Assembly (NCBI GenBank): GCA_023333565.1
Contig: JAJKFH010000402.1
Span: 80,989 to 144,988 of the forward strand
Direction of reading: 5' to 3'
Origin: Puffinus mauretanicus
Lineage: Eukaryota; Chordata; Aves; Procellariiformes; Procellariidae
Length of the DNA: 64,000 nt
The position numbers and the translations under genes are program-made. The stretch's first letter is position 1, and each line of letters opens with the position of its first letter. Below are positions 1-64,000 of this stretch, piece by piece. The notes beneath the pieces are model-generated. The model did not search any database. It had not been told where the DNA came from and was given only the letters and a program-made list of their open reading frames with translations.

Positions 1-499
1 CAGAAAAGGCATTCAGAATACCTGTTGCTCACAGAAACACTATTTTCTGGCACAAATAGGCTTATTTCACCGCAAGAAAGAAGCCCAAATGTTCGAGTTT
101 TCCTCTTGAATAGTATCTACTCAAAGTCTGGTGACAAGTTTATGGGACAAGTCATGTATAGATACTGTTATGGTTACACTGCTGAAAAACGGGCAACGCA
201 TGACTAACAAGCAAACTGGACAGATCAGAGGTCGAGGCCAAGTTAGGTTTGCAAGTGTTTGCAGTGGAAAAATAATGGCAATTTCCAGAACGATGCTGTA
301 TACCAGCTGCATGTCCTGGCCCATCCCACCTCCTCATCAGGTTGCACAGGCAAAGCCCAAGATCAAGAAGTGAGAATGTTTCTGTTACTTCCTGTGCTGT
401 GAATGATAGTTTCAACTTTCCCATGGGGTATGCAAAGTTAATGTACCATTCATTAAAAAAACACCTCCAACAAAATGCGTGTGATGGCTTTAGTCTTAC
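1..499 (-). other. SLC1A1 intron 10 (part)
   Basis: This is the non-coding sequence downstream of exon 10. I searched for the next expected exon, which should encode ITATSASIGAAGIPQAG, and it is not present, so it lies off the left edge. No repeat is evident. Confidence 0.85.
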
Positions 500-51898
<51,399 letters not shown>

Positions 51899-51955
51899 GG
51901 CGGGGGGCGGCGGCGGCACGGGGGGGCGACGGGCCTGGAGCGCTCCACGCCGTGC

Positions 51956-52012
51956 GGAGCCGAGCCGAGCCGAGCCGAGCCGAGCCGAGCCGAGCCGAGC
52001 CGAGCCGAGCCG
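51956..52012. repeat. (CGAGC)n pentanucleotide repeat upstream of SLC1A1 ATG
   Basis: Ten perfect CGAGC units (51961-52010), with GGAGC before and a partial unit after, followed by short GCCT repeats. It begins about 60 bp upstream of the start codon, so it is probably in the 5' UTR or core promoter. On the sense strand it reads (GCTCG)n. The period of five keeps several frames open on both strands, producing spurious long open frames. Confidence 0.95.
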
Positions 52013-53086
52013 CCTGCCTGCCTGTGTGCGCTCCGCGCTGCTGCGCGCTTACAGAGGGGAGGCGGAGACGTTGCACCTCACCTGGCAACGGGAGGGCCCG
52101 GCCTTCCGCCCGCCCCTCCGCATGCCCGCCCGCCTGCCCGCCCGCCCGTCGCCCTGCCCACCCCGCTGCGCGCCCTCGCCTCCCTGCGCGCCCAGCTGGC
52201 GCGCGGGGTGAGCCCCGGCTGCCGGTCGCCTCTCCTTGCTGGCCTTTCCCGCATGCCCGTGCACGGGGCACAGCGGCCCCCCGGGGCGCGGGCCAGGGAG
52301 GGGAGCGGGCAGGGCCCCCACCGCCTTCCCCGCGGGGCCGCTGCCCGGGGTGCTTCACCGCTCTGACCCCACAGCCCCGGGCCGCACGGCAGGGCAAGGA
52401 GAGGAAGGAGCAAAGGTGGCTGCTGGGCCCTGCTACAGGCTGGCAACCTGCGGCCGTGGCTGGTGGAGTGCCGTGCCCAAACACCACTGCCCCGCTCCAG
52501 TGCCCTTGATGCCCCAGGCCGGGCCGGGCCGGGCCGCTGGGGTTTGTGCCAGAGACATGCGAACCAGCCCCCGAGGGTGCCTGACAACCCCCATGCCAGA
52601 GGGGAGGTTGTCCCATGGCAAGGCCTGTGTCGCCACACCGCCTGCCTGGCAACCTCCATGCTCCACAAGGCGGTGTAGGAGGCCCACACCTCTAGGCAGA
52701 AGAGTTGGTCCTCGGTGTTGGTGGCTGCTGGAAAGCCACCCGTGGTTGTGCTGGGGATAACTTCTGCTTAAATATTAAGGGGGAATAGTCTGCCCTGTAC
52801 TCCTGGTGGGAAAATTGGGGGTAGAGAGTACAGAAACGGCTTGTAGGATTTCCCACTGGGGTTTTGTCCTGGTAAGTTTAAATACCAAAATTATGAAGAA
52901 GCATTTGTTTCTCCATGCAAGTCCTCCACAACGGTCTCCTTCCCCCTCCCCACCAAAAAGCATGATTAAGGTGTATATAATATCAGGACCCAATTCCCTG
53001 TGGGGTTATGGTAGGGTTTTCAATATCTGTTTGTAAACCTGTTGATTATGATTTTCAAACTTGGAGATCAATTGGTAAATGTAAGC

Positions 53087-53103
53087 AAAAAAAAAAAAAA
53101 AAA
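53087..53103 (+). repeat. A17 run
   Basis: Seventeen consecutive A, without an AATAAA signal or recognisable retrocopy immediately upstream. Confidence 0.9.
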
Positions 53104-56100
53104 GACTGCTGTTGTCTTGCTGAATGACATGAAGGAGAGTGCAAAATGAAAGTCTAATCTTATTTACTTGACACCATCCATTCCAAAATGTACGCTAGTG
53201 AAGTTTGCATGATTTCTGTCTGTGATGACTGGGTAACTAAGGCCTGGGGTAGATCAGCAAAAACTGCAATTGAAACTTTGTCACCTTTCCTCTTCACATG
53301 GATCTGACTGTTATGGGTGACAGCTTGGGGAAAGAGATGAATATGTGCCTTGCTGAGACAGGAAATAGCACTGAAATCCACCTGGAAGAGAAGCAAGAGC
53401 CATCATCTATCCCAAGTGTTAAAATCTGGAGCCAGCTGCATAAATTTAGAGACTCCTGAAAAAATGGCCTTATTTTTCAAATGTGTTAAGCAACTGCAGT
53501 AATTTGTCTGCATCTGTCACCATCAGGAAAATTTAGTTAAAAAAATAAAAGGAAGCCTAGTGGTAGAAAGGAAGCAGATGAGTAAGTATCACATTAGTTT
53601 AATTAAATCATAAAAGGTTCTAGACCACTTAAAAGGAAAGCTGGCATACTACCATGTTACAAAGCCATGTTACAGAAAAAGCAACCAAAAATAACTAATG
53701 CAAAGAAACAGTAAGGAACACCATGACTACGTCTAGACTTTGATACAGAAATGTGGCAAAGAATGAGTGGTGTTGAAGAGATATAGGAAGAAAAAGGCAC
53801 ATGAGGTTTCAGGGTGGGCAGCATCAGGCTTACCCTGTCCAGAAAAGATCTGGCCTTGGTTCTCACTGCCAGAGAGTGTAATTTCTTATTTTTTATTTTC
53901 TCCCATATATACTGGGAATCTCAGGTGTTGCTTTCAGCAAGTAAAAGGTCTGATTTGTCCAAGAGGGGGGAGGTGTTGCCTCTCTGGACAGTAGCAACAA
54001 AATCAGTTGCAAGACAACTTCAGAGTTTAGGCCTTCCTTTAGTTTTCTGTCTATTCAAACTTTCTCATGTATCCCTTCTTAAAACTTACTCTGCTTTTCT
54101 TTTGAGCTCTTTTGGTGAGCTAGAGGAAACAACTGCAATACAGTGGTTCCTGAAAACTGGCTAAAATTAAGTTAGAGTTTACTTCTTCCTCCATGGAGTT
54201 TCCATGGTTTGTGTGTTTCTCTTAATGCTTTAAATATCCTTTTTTTCACATTAAGGATTTCATGGTACCTTTTTGGAAGAGCTAGAACTGCCTGCAGCAC
54301 TCTTAGCACAAAAAAATGCTCTCCTACTGGTATAAAGCAATGTGATTGTAGCTGATATATGCCTTCCTGGAGCTTGCAATATCTTAGAGTTGTTGTGCCA
54401 CCTTAGAAAAAACATAATACAATTATGCTATATAGCTTGTGAAGGCTAGAGACATATCTTATTTCCATGTTCTGCAACAGTAGAACAATATATGTTGAAT
54501 TGTATTGAAGACCTCTACATACTTTTTGTTTCCTGTCAAAGTACAATGTTTCTGTTCTTTTCTGCTAGTGTTTTGTCCCTAAAAATATTTAAGAAAAAAA
54601 GCATGCCAAAATTCTAGGGTTTTTTCTTAATAATTTGTCTTTCTTTTTTTCACATCAGCAAATGTAATTCCATGAACATGACCTTGAAAAAAAAAGTTGA
54701 TAACTTATAGCATCCGTAGAAGCTTAAAGAAGCATTTTGAAAAAGACTTAGGCAGGTGACATAGAGATGTTTTAAACACCCTGATGAGCAAGCTGTTTTT
54801 AATCTGATCTTCCTATTATAGAATGACAGACATTGGCTTTGATCCTGGATGTAGATGGCAGTTTCTGTATGGGGAGCTACAAAAGAAAAAACTGTAATAA
54901 AAGTGTCCCAATAAAATGGGAAAGAATTAAAGGTAGCCCAAGCCCATGGATCATTCTTGAAATATTGAAGTTATTTTAAAAATGAACTCAGCTATGGAAA
55001 AAGACCAAAAGAACTAATACTTTGGGAGACTAGCTGCCTGTACAGCTACCAAGCACAGCTGCTGAGCAAACAAAAATCTAAATTCTATTTAAACCATTTT
55101 TAGCTTTGTGTGATTTCAAGACAACCTGGAATAACTCTGAAATGAATAGGATGGTTGTGTGAAAAAATATCAATACACTTCATGTGTACAGATTACAGGA
55201 ATACATTCTTTAGCTATATTGCTCACTGTTACGAAGTTCTCAGAGTAGATCATGGGTAAGATTGTATGTGTGACAATATGGTTTTATTTTTTGTGTTTAT
55301 ATTTTTTTTAATGTTAGTGGAACATACAGAGGAATCAGTCTTGAAAATCTGGAACATTTGCCTGGGAAAAAGTGACATGCATTTACATGTATGATTTTTT
55401 TCTTGAAGGCTAAGCTCATCCAGGTTACTTTGTTGTAGACCTAGGTTCGTACATAAATAACTATTACATTGACAAGTTATTACCACATGGTGGCCTGATA
55501 TGTATGTAGCCCCGTCTCTGAACATACATTTCCAATCTGTAGAACTGTCTTAACAACATTTTAAGTGAATTACTTAAGAAGACAGCACGTAATTTCACGG
55601 GCTAGGAATATTTTCAACTTTTTGAGGCATTTGAGTGTATCAGTGCTGGGAGAGGCAGAGAGGTCCTACAGGAACATATATAGCACAGTGTAGTGCACAG
55701 TGTAGCAAGTGGAAGCTTGCCTGTTCATACTCCTCAAAAAATATCTTCAAAGATTGTAGTTAAGAGAGGAAAAAGCAATTGAGTTTTACTTATTTAGTCC
55801 TTCAACTTTTTCTACCTAGGTCAGGCTGTTATTATAATTTGTATAAGTTTTGTTGAGTGACAGTTGATTTGATCCATAGAAAACTAATGAAGTGCCTTTT
55901 CCTTTTCCTCATGGTTTATGGTGACGATAGATAAGAAATTGCATCACAGAGAAGTGCTGAAATTGTGGGTATTGCATTTTTTTTGATGCTTTGATAAACA
56001 ACAGTATTTAGCAAAGATTTCAAAAAACAGGTGCTAATAATCTACCTAAAATGCAGGTAGAATAATTGAGTTTGCTTTTTTTATTTGAGGCCAATCCACC

Positions 56101-56720
56101 AGATGGGAAGTTTGCAACTGTTTTTTAAGACCATAAAGCCAGGGACCACATAAAAAATTTCAAAACACAGAGTAATCAATTCCTGTCTAATATATCTCAT
56201 CTTAATGAGAAAATAATCTAATAAAAAGGATAGTATTTCTAAGTGCTGTGTACATTTCCAGTTGTCATCCTTTGGCACTGGACCACGTTGCTACACTGGC
56301 TTCTTTTATCATTAAAGTAACTGAAATTCTTTTTTCTTTGGAATATAGTAAGTTGAAGAGAAAATCTTTATGGAGTTAACTAAGCATGAGCCATCAAGGA
56401 CAATGCTTTTATCTCTGAATTCCAGAATTAGGCTATTAGCAAAGTCGCCTTGCTTTGGTTCCACTCTTCAGCTTTCTAGTCAAATATGAAGGCTGAAATT
56501 AGAGACAGAAAATAAAAGTGTGATTCTGGATGCAATTCAGTGAAGAGCCAAATGAGGCTCAAGGAAATGCACAAAGCTGTGTCTTATGTGTGTACGAATT
56601 TTTTACTGTAACTAAGCACCCAAAATTGCAGGATTTTTCCTTATAGCCTGGAATCTGTGCCTCCTGACATCTGACCTCAAAGTTTAACTGCCATATACAC
56701 TATGGATAAGCTGGATAAGC

Positions 56721-56738
56721 AAAAAAAAAAAAAAAAAA
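56721..56738 (+). repeat. A18 run
   Basis: Eighteen consecutive A. On the minus strand it falls inside a 113-codon open frame that I do not consider a gene. Confidence 0.9.
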
Positions 56739-57259
56739 TTCTGGTGCTGAGCCGACCTGTAAAATAAATAAACAAGATTTCTTTGACAGGTGCTCCAACT
56801 GTCCCCAGGGGCAGAGCTGATGGGGTGCTGGTTTTTGTTTTTGGGGGGGATACTGGTTTCATGGCAGTAATGTCTTTGCACACAGAGATCCTGTTTAAAC
56901 CAATGTAGGTTAGATTTAAGCTACCACATCCCATATTGGTGTATTTAAGTAATCCAGCCCACTCTTTTACTTTTAAAGGCATATCTATTTCTATTCCAGT
57001 AGCTGGTTCTGAATACACAGAGGGATCCTTGTTATCTACTTATAACTTCCAGTAAGATTGCCAGTAGCTGCTTATCTTCTGTTTGCATAGGTTTTTCTGC
57101 TGTCTTACCAAAGACACTCTAAACCTTATCAAATTAGTCATTCTTCTCCGTATTTTCCTCAACTGAGTTTTTTTCAGAATTGTTGAGTTATTGGTCAAAA
57201 TACATTCCTCGTAGGTAAAACGATCTGGATTTGGCCTAAAATCAACAAGGAGAGGAGGG

Positions 57260-57291
57260 TTTTCTTTTTTCTTTCTTTTTTTTTTTTTTTT
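57260..57291 (+). repeat. Pyrimidine tract (32 bp) ending at AG
   Basis: A T-rich tract with three C, ending directly in AG at 57292-57293, so it resembles a very strong plus-strand splice acceptor. No recognisable coding sequence follows. Confidence 0.8.
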
Positions 57292-60020
57292 AGGTTAAAT
57301 GAAATCCTGTGCCAGATCAATGGGATTTTTTACCTTTATCGGAGCCAATGGGATCACAGCTGGGAGCAAGATGACAGCTGAAAATGGGATTTTTATTTGC
57401 TAGTTTATAGACTTCTAATGCTGAATATCTTTTTTCTACCAAAACCCAGTTTTGTTCTGTCTCAATGAAACATTAGTGTTTTATCAGCCATTTTCCACTG
57501 TGAGATCAGAACTCACCTGTGTCCAACTAAAATAAAAGAGTAATGATGAAAACATACTAGAATTCCTTGATACTGGTGCACCTGTTATACTTTTAAAACC
57601 TTGGATCTGGAACACTACGTTCTAGATCACTTCTGTTTTTTTCTAAGTTGTGTTCCTGTTCCCACTAAGAATACTGTGAATATTGTCACAGATTTTGATG
57701 ATAGCTGGAAGAGACCGTGCCCATGTGATAACTAAAGGAATTCTTATCAATGAGAAATGCCTTGAATTTTTTCTTTCCTGTTTTAAGTAGTGTAAACATT
57801 TCATACAATGTTGTACCTTTTCCTGGCTGCAAACGTTTTATGTTGTAAGAAGGTAGGCAAGCAGAGTGGGAAGGTGGCATAAAAACGTGTTTCGCAGATT
57901 GAGATTTAAATGGTAGTTATGTACTATTTACAGAGGGTTGAAGGAAAGCCATGCTCTGAAAGTCATCAAGGGCAGATACGTTTTAAAAAGTCCGGTATGC
58001 ATTTGCCTAGAAAGTGTGATGACATAGCTGTGAAGTGATCATGAGCCAGCAGCTGTGTAAATCCAGATGCACGTTGTGGTAATGGTTTTAAAAATGGTTC
58101 TTCCTTTTTCTTAATTATTCAGCCAATTAGGTGTCCACGAAAAGAGCTAGACCAACAGGAATGCAAACAGTTTTCCTTCCTAGTTACATAAAATGTCAAG
58201 GATGAGTATGAACAATACATATTTCTCACAGTACCCTTCTTTAGCCTCATGTGAGAAGGACTTCTGGTAGTAGTAATAATAAATGAATTCATTTTGCACG
58301 ATGATTAAAAATTTCTGGGTTTCTGCAAAGTATTTAAAAATGCCTGGCAGATCATATCAGCATGACAAAGATGAGGTTTGTGTGGAAGGCTGATCTTTTC
58401 ATGGACAAACTTGTATTCAGTAACCGATCTTTAAATGTTCATAGAAATTCATAAAGGTGGTGTCCTGATGGATAGGTCCAGATGTTAGTAAGATAGGATC
58501 AGATAGAGAAGATCAATAACATCCGCAGTCTGGAGTGAAGGCTGATCTTTTGATTTCTGCAATAGCTTGCCACCTTCTGAGTCAAATGCCTAAGGCAAAT
58601 GACTAACAGGAATTTGAACTGGACCTGATACATGTTTCCAAGATTTTTGGGCTGTGGATCAGGCATTATTGTTTGTAGATGTGACTTGCTATTGGCTGTT
58701 GCAAAAGAAAAAATGTATTTTGCCAAAGAGCAATCTCTTTGGCACACCAATACCTACAAGGCACCTCCACCTCAGCAAGAGTTACTTCACAGTAGCACTG
58801 GCATCTGACCTCCAGAACCATGTGAGAAGGCTGGATCCTCACTGTACTGGCAATCAGCTCTTGTCATCTTGAAAAACTGAGATGTAAAGGTATGTTAAAC
58901 AAATACCATTTTATCAGTAGAATAATAAATTGTTCCCCAAATGAAGATGCTGATATTGCCTTGCCATGTTGGAGTAACATTGTTTTATCTCCACAGTGTG
59001 CAAAGTGCATATGCATTAATATATGGTAACAGTGAACAAAGGGCAAAGTACAGGAGAATATTCCACTGCTGCTCCAGCAGTTCTGCAGAATGACTCATTA
59101 TGTGATATATCATACGTGTAGCTACTCTAATACATGTGTAATTATAAAATTATTGATTCTTGCAGACAGCTGCTCTTTACCACTCTTCACAAATGGCATA
59201 AATGGAATTGGAGGGCTCTGTTCACCCACATGCCATTTGGAGACTTATTGTAATGAAGACATAATGAAGCGGAACACTTTCTTGATAGAAGATAATGATA
59301 GCAAATGACAAAATTATTTTAAAACTCAAGTCTCTTGGTAACATATTGAAACGGGTGAGTGGGTGAACACTAATTTGGAGAATATTGAGCAAGTTCGAGG
59401 AAATAGGTTAACTTACATACCCAAAGATCTGGAGGGTGAAGTGGAGAAAGGCATTCAGAATTATTGGCTATGCAACTCTCAAAAATGAGTTACAGGCACA
59501 TGATCTGACCTTTTGGCTTATTTCAAGAACTTGAAAATGCTTGGTGCCCTTGACATCCTTTCTAGCCAGAGCTAAACAATCATTGCATTGCCAATTTGTC
59601 ACCAGGAGCTTTATCACAAGACTCAGAGTATTAGTGGGCTGTGTATAAGCCTCAGCTTTTTTAGTTGCCTGAACACATTAGAATATTAACATTCAGTGGT
59701 AAATTAAGATTCTAGTCCGAAAGAGTGTGAAGAAAAAGTTGAAAAATGTAATGGTAACACACTGTAAACGGTCTGAAGGCAAGCAGAAGTCATCTTTTAG
59801 AATTTTTTAAAATCTCATTATGTTTCTCAGCATTTTCTAGGGAATGACTCATGATTTTTTAACAGGCAGTCCTGTACAAATCTGGGGAATTGTAGTTATT
59901 CTTGACAGTCTTATTTTGTAGACTGTGAAGTCTTTGTGATAGGGACATCACTTCAGTCTGTATTTTAAGTATTGCTTTTTCTAATAGAGTCCTGCTCTAT
60001 TGGGGCATTTTCAGAACTGA

Positions 60021-60047
60021 TATAATAATAATAATAATGTTAATAAT

Positions 60048-60096
<49 letters not shown>

Positions 60097-60136
60097 TTAA
60101 TAATTAATAATAATTATTATTATAATAATAATAATA
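60021..60136. repeat. (ATA/TAA)n microsatellite, 116 bp, interrupted
   Basis: A trinucleotide TAA repeat with an uninterrupted core of about 20 units, interrupted by three ATGTTA-type variants and one inverted ATTATTAT block near the right end that makes the tail self-complementary. Confidence 0.95.
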
Positions 60137-62798
60137 GCAGCAATCTCTAAATAATAAACAGGGGAAGACCATTTGCCGTGGCCTCTATGCCCCAAATACC
60201 TTACCTATTCGGTAGTATCAGCATAAGAAATTGGGGGGGAGGATAGGAAACCCTAATTCCTGAAACAATTTTGCAGATATTATTTGTCTTTGAAAGGGAT
60301 GATTGGCAGGCAGTTTGGGCTGCGGTATGGAGGAAAATATGTTACTTGCGCTGCTGTTGGGATAGACAAGTACTGACTAATGGCAGAGGTCAGGAAGTCA
60401 GAACATGAAAGTGGATTTGGAGAAGAAAATGGAGAGCACCAGAAGAAAACGGATGCTGAATTCATCCAGGAGTCCCAGGATTTTAGTTTGTACTAGCAAA
60501 ATCATGTTGCAATTCAATGCACTTACTTACTTTTATCGTCTGGGAGAATATATACCTGTAATGGCTCAATTATAACTGACAGAAAATTAGGGGATTTGGG
60601 AAAAATTGTGTAATTAGGTTCTGATAATTAACTTCTGCAGCATACTCAGTACTCTGCTTGATGCTGCGATTACTATGGATCTTCGAAATTTCAGATAAGC
60701 ATAGGTGGGGTATAAGATGTCACATTGGAACTCTGAGTCATACTTGTTTACATTTTTCAGAAAGACTGGGAAACAAAATATGGCTAGAAGGCTTAGTAAA
60801 ACAGTGCGAAAGTTTAAAGTGTTACCTGGCAATTAGGGTCACATAGGAATTAAAAACAGCCTCCCTATCTAATAAGGTTGCATGAGTGGAAAACTAAGAG
60901 GCCATTTTTCTTTTCTTTCGTTATCGGGGGCAAAAATATAGGGGGGATCTGAAGCAGATTTTTCCTTTGACATTTCCTCATTAAAATATTTTTGTGATCC
61001 TTGTTTTCTGATGACAGATATTCACAAGTATTACACTTTCACTCCATACCATGAGGCTCCAGGGTATGACTGTGACTCTGGAAGTGGTGGGGAACCACAC
61101 ATGGCAGAAAGAAGGGAGGTGGACAAGAAGCAGCAGCAGATCAATTTTTCTGTCTTAAGGAAAGATCTGTGCCCTCCTCTAAAGACTTCTGAAACATGAG
61201 AGGGGTCCTTTCCATCCACCCTCCCATAACTATGAAGCATTGCTGATGGAAGATAAACCTGACCCTTACAGCTTTCATTCTGTGTATCTTTTCTCCATGC
61301 TTTGAAACTTCTTCTGAGAAAGACAGAATTTCTGCAAGAGCTGGGGGACGAAAGCCGGCAAAGGACGTATTGCCCCAGGAGGAACAGGGTGATCACCATG
61401 TGTTAGAATGTCTCCACAAACTTAGATGAAGAGATGGCTGACAAATTACAGCCCTCCCTGAATTGCAATGAAATGAACACCAGCAGCTGTAGGTGTAAGG
61501 AAATAGCTTATATTTGAAAATCTCCCATGGTTTGGAGGCAATATTATTTTCAGACTTGAAGTTTAGCCATTGGGCTTTGGTGCAGCCACACTGGAAGTCA
61601 TAGGCCAAATTTTCATGGTAGTAGGAAAGCCTTAAATGGCCAAGCATCTGTCTCAGTGCGTTAGCTTCAGAAAAAGTCTGCTAGGAACAAGGAGGAGAAA
61701 TGAATGCAGTGCAGTGCAGAGGAGCCAGGTGAATGCTCGGTCAGCGGTAAGTAAATCTTACACACAGCTGTTAGTATAGACGAGACTATATTTTAGTGAA
61801 AATTATGCAAGCAGTTTGTACAGTGGTATGGTCATTGTTTCAGTATATCATGTGAGGGCTATCAGTGATAGTAGTTCACAGGACACATGGAACTTACTGT
61901 CATTCTTAGTGTCTTCTTTTCTACCTTGTAACTATTTCAGTCCTGTTTATGTCTTCTAGTGCTTCAGTTCTTAGGCCTGTGAAATGAGGACGATGATGCT
62001 TGCTTCTCACCAGAGGTCCATCTAACACTGGTAGGGGAACAGTGCTGTACAGGAGGTAAGGATTTCTAGTTTATTAATTATAGTAGCCAAAGGAGAAATC
62101 TTGAGGCTTTGCCTTAGGACTTTATCCTACCTGATAATTAGCTTTTAAGAAATCCTTTAGCTAAAGATCAGTAAACGACAAAGTAGGAAATAGAAAGAAA
62201 AACATAAGAAATTAGCTTTTTATTTTTTGAAGTGTTAAAACATGAGTTTTTTAACACCGTGTGGTTATGGAAATGCTGCTGGGCTTGAAGCAGCTGACTT
62301 TTCCAGCCAGACAGAAACTTGTAGGCACCAACAGCAAGTAGGACTTCAACCTGTGCTTTTAGCAAGCTTTATAAAGTTTATCCATGGCATGTTAAGCATA
62401 TTTTCACAGTTCTAACAGAAGTGTCCTGTGAGAACATACAAATCTTTCGCAAAATAGCCTTTAGAGAGGCAAAACACTTCTGAGAAGTAGCAGTGGAAAC
62501 TCTGTGTCATCAAGAGGACATAAAGTCCCGCCATGCATCAGGACTTAAATGCAGTACAGCAAATTTGCATGATAAGGTTTTAACCTGACTGAAATACAAA
62601 AGTATTTTAACAAGTGAGCAGCTTATTTTGTCCTGTGCTAGCAAAAGGACTGTGTGAAAGTGACCCCACGCTGCTGCTCAGTGTCAGCACGGCTAGTTCA
62701 GAAGCCCACAGAAGGCAGCCCCTTCCCATGGCAGCAGCAGAAAGTATTCAAGAACCTCTTTGCAGATTTTCCTTTATGTGCATATAAACTCATTTTAA

Positions 62799-62824
62799 TG
62801 TATATATGTATGTGTGTGTGTGTG
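62799..62824 (+). repeat. TATG/(TG)n microsatellite
   Basis: A short run of TATATG grading into about eight TG units in intergenic sequence. Confidence 0.85.
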
Positions 62825-64000
62825 CTGCAGTGAACGTTGAACTCTGCTTCCCTCTCCCTGCTCCGGCCCAGTTTATGAGGAGACCTCTGTGCCAGCATGT
62901 CCCCCTACTTTTGTCCTCTTTTCACCTGCTAAAGAACAGAGGAGGACCTGGGACCAAATGTGTAGCAGAATATTATCTTTCAAGCTAATAGATTCACATG
63001 TAGGTTTGCTCCAGAATTTTCACAGAGGTGTGTCCAGCTCTCCAGATTCTCTGGATCTGGTGACCACATAAAGATATGACCATGGCAGTAGTCTTTCATA
63101 TTCTCATGGAATCAACAAGTAGGAAGGAGTAAAACATGTTCGTTGTCAAAGCAGGAGTCACATCACAGGAATCATGTTGTTGTATAGCCCTCACAAGGTC
63201 AGCTGATATTGGGGAACTCCTTTTCATCTAATGTGTCTGTGGGGTATTCCAGTTGCATCAGTCTAAAGAAATCCTAATTAACCTTAAATGCTGTTATTTT
63301 CAGATTGAGACCACCTGTTCTCTTGAAAATAAAAGTACATTGTGCATTGCAAATGAAAAATTAATGTCAGGGATAGAGCATGTTGTAGCACTAAATGGCC
63401 TAGTCTCAAATTTTGTGAATGTGAAGGTCAACAGTAGGATCTTGAAATACAGCTTATTATTAGCTCTAGTGTGACACCAACCCAAGGACAAGCCAATGAA
63501 TCATGTATATAAGTTTGTTTAGAAGAGGTTGTATATTGAAAATAACCATCTAACAATTTCTTACTTTGTGGTGAATAAGTATGTGGATAATTTGGGGCTG
63601 ATAATCCTTTCCACTGGCTTGTTATGTCACCTTTCTAGGAAGGTAAGGGGGAAATTCTGGTACATATGGGGAGATGCTTGTTCAGTAAAATGACGTTCAG
63701 TGGTGGGTTGGTTACTTAGTTTTCAGATCCAGTGGCGCTACAAGTGATCACAAGTTGCAAGAAACAGTAAAGAATTCAACCTGGACAGGACAAGGCAGAC
63801 AATCTCAGAACATGGGATTTCTGAGTGTATGTGTGAGACAAAAATTGAATACACTGGACTAAAAGAATCAGTTAAGTTCTGAAGATCCGCATGCCAATAT
63901 TATTAGTGAAATTATCCTAACTGGGCAATTTGCAAGAACTCTTCTCTTAATGAAACATCTACTGAACGGACTAAACCACCATGATTTTCTTTTTTTTTTT

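Larger units (their letters stand above)
52700..64000. other. Intergenic region upstream of SLC1A1
   Basis: More than 11 kb without a recognisable exon on either strand. Open frames are under 120 codons and match nothing I know. By vertebrate synteny the next gene in this direction should be GLIS3, but none of its zinc-finger sequence is visible. Contents are A17 (53087-53103), A18 (56721-56738), a long pyrimidine tract (57260-57291), an ATA microsatellite at 60.0 kb and a TG tract at 62.8 kb. The window ends in a T run. Confidence 0.7.

Noticed and set aside
53087..53103. A17 run as the tail of a processed pseudogene
   Set aside because: There is no polyadenylation signal, no coding similarity upstream and no flanking target duplication.
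56677..57018. A 113-codon minus-strand open frame in the upstream intergenic region
   Set aside because: Its only striking feature is a run of phenylalanines from the A18 tract. I recognise no family and see no splice or initiation context.
57260..57293. Long pyrimidine tract plus AG as a plus-strand exon boundary
   Set aside because: No open frame with protein similarity follows, and stops occur soon in all frames; this is a chance resemblance at a T-rich microsatellite.

Overview
The window is vertebrate nuclear DNA, almost certainly from a bird. Two things support this: a split gene with GT-AG introns whose exons encode the excitatory amino acid transporter SLC1A1 (EAAT3), and interspersed repeats that are all CR1-type LINEs, the dominant avian retrotransposon. 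No Alu, L1 or other mammalian SINE/LINE was recognised. In birds the segment equivalent to human 9p, which carries SLC1A1 and GLIS3, lies on the Z chromosome, so this is probably a Z-linked locus. The species cannot be told from the sequence.

One gene fills about four fifths of the window. SLC1A1 is on the minus strand. Its start codon is at 51898, inside a large CpG island (about 51.3-52.7 kb), and exons 1-10 run leftwards to 500. All ten exons join with matching phases and canonical splice sites, giving 400 complete codons plus two bases of codon 401 (the human protein is 524 residues). The last two coding exons (HP2, TM8, C-terminal tail) lie beyond the left edge. Introns 1 and 2 are very long (18.1 and 17.6 kb); the rest are 0.5-4.5 kb.

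Region by region: 1-16 kb holds exons 10 to 3 with short introns. These introns contain a 96-bp near-identical direct repeat, a possible solo LTR with a perfect hairpin at its edge, and a CR1 3' tail. 16-33.6 kb is intron 2, with one CR1 3' fragment and a 12-bp perfect hairpin. Exon 2 is at 33.6 kb. 33.75-51.8 kb is intron 1, with a 2.9-kb CR1 that retains most of its ORF2, a 30-bp tandem repeat, and a second compact CpG island at 47.6-47.9 kb built round a 12-bp GC-box repeat. Exon 1 and the promoter are at 51.8-52.7 kb, with a CGAGC pentanucleotide repeat just upstream of the start codon. From 52.7 to 64 kb, upstream of the gene, I see no coding exon, only A/T runs and an ATA microsatellite.

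I found no previously undescribed coding system. The observations most worth checking are the repeat-built CpG island in intron 1, the pentanucleotide repeat at the 5' end of SLC1A1, the 96-bp duplication, and two unexplained perfect hairpins.
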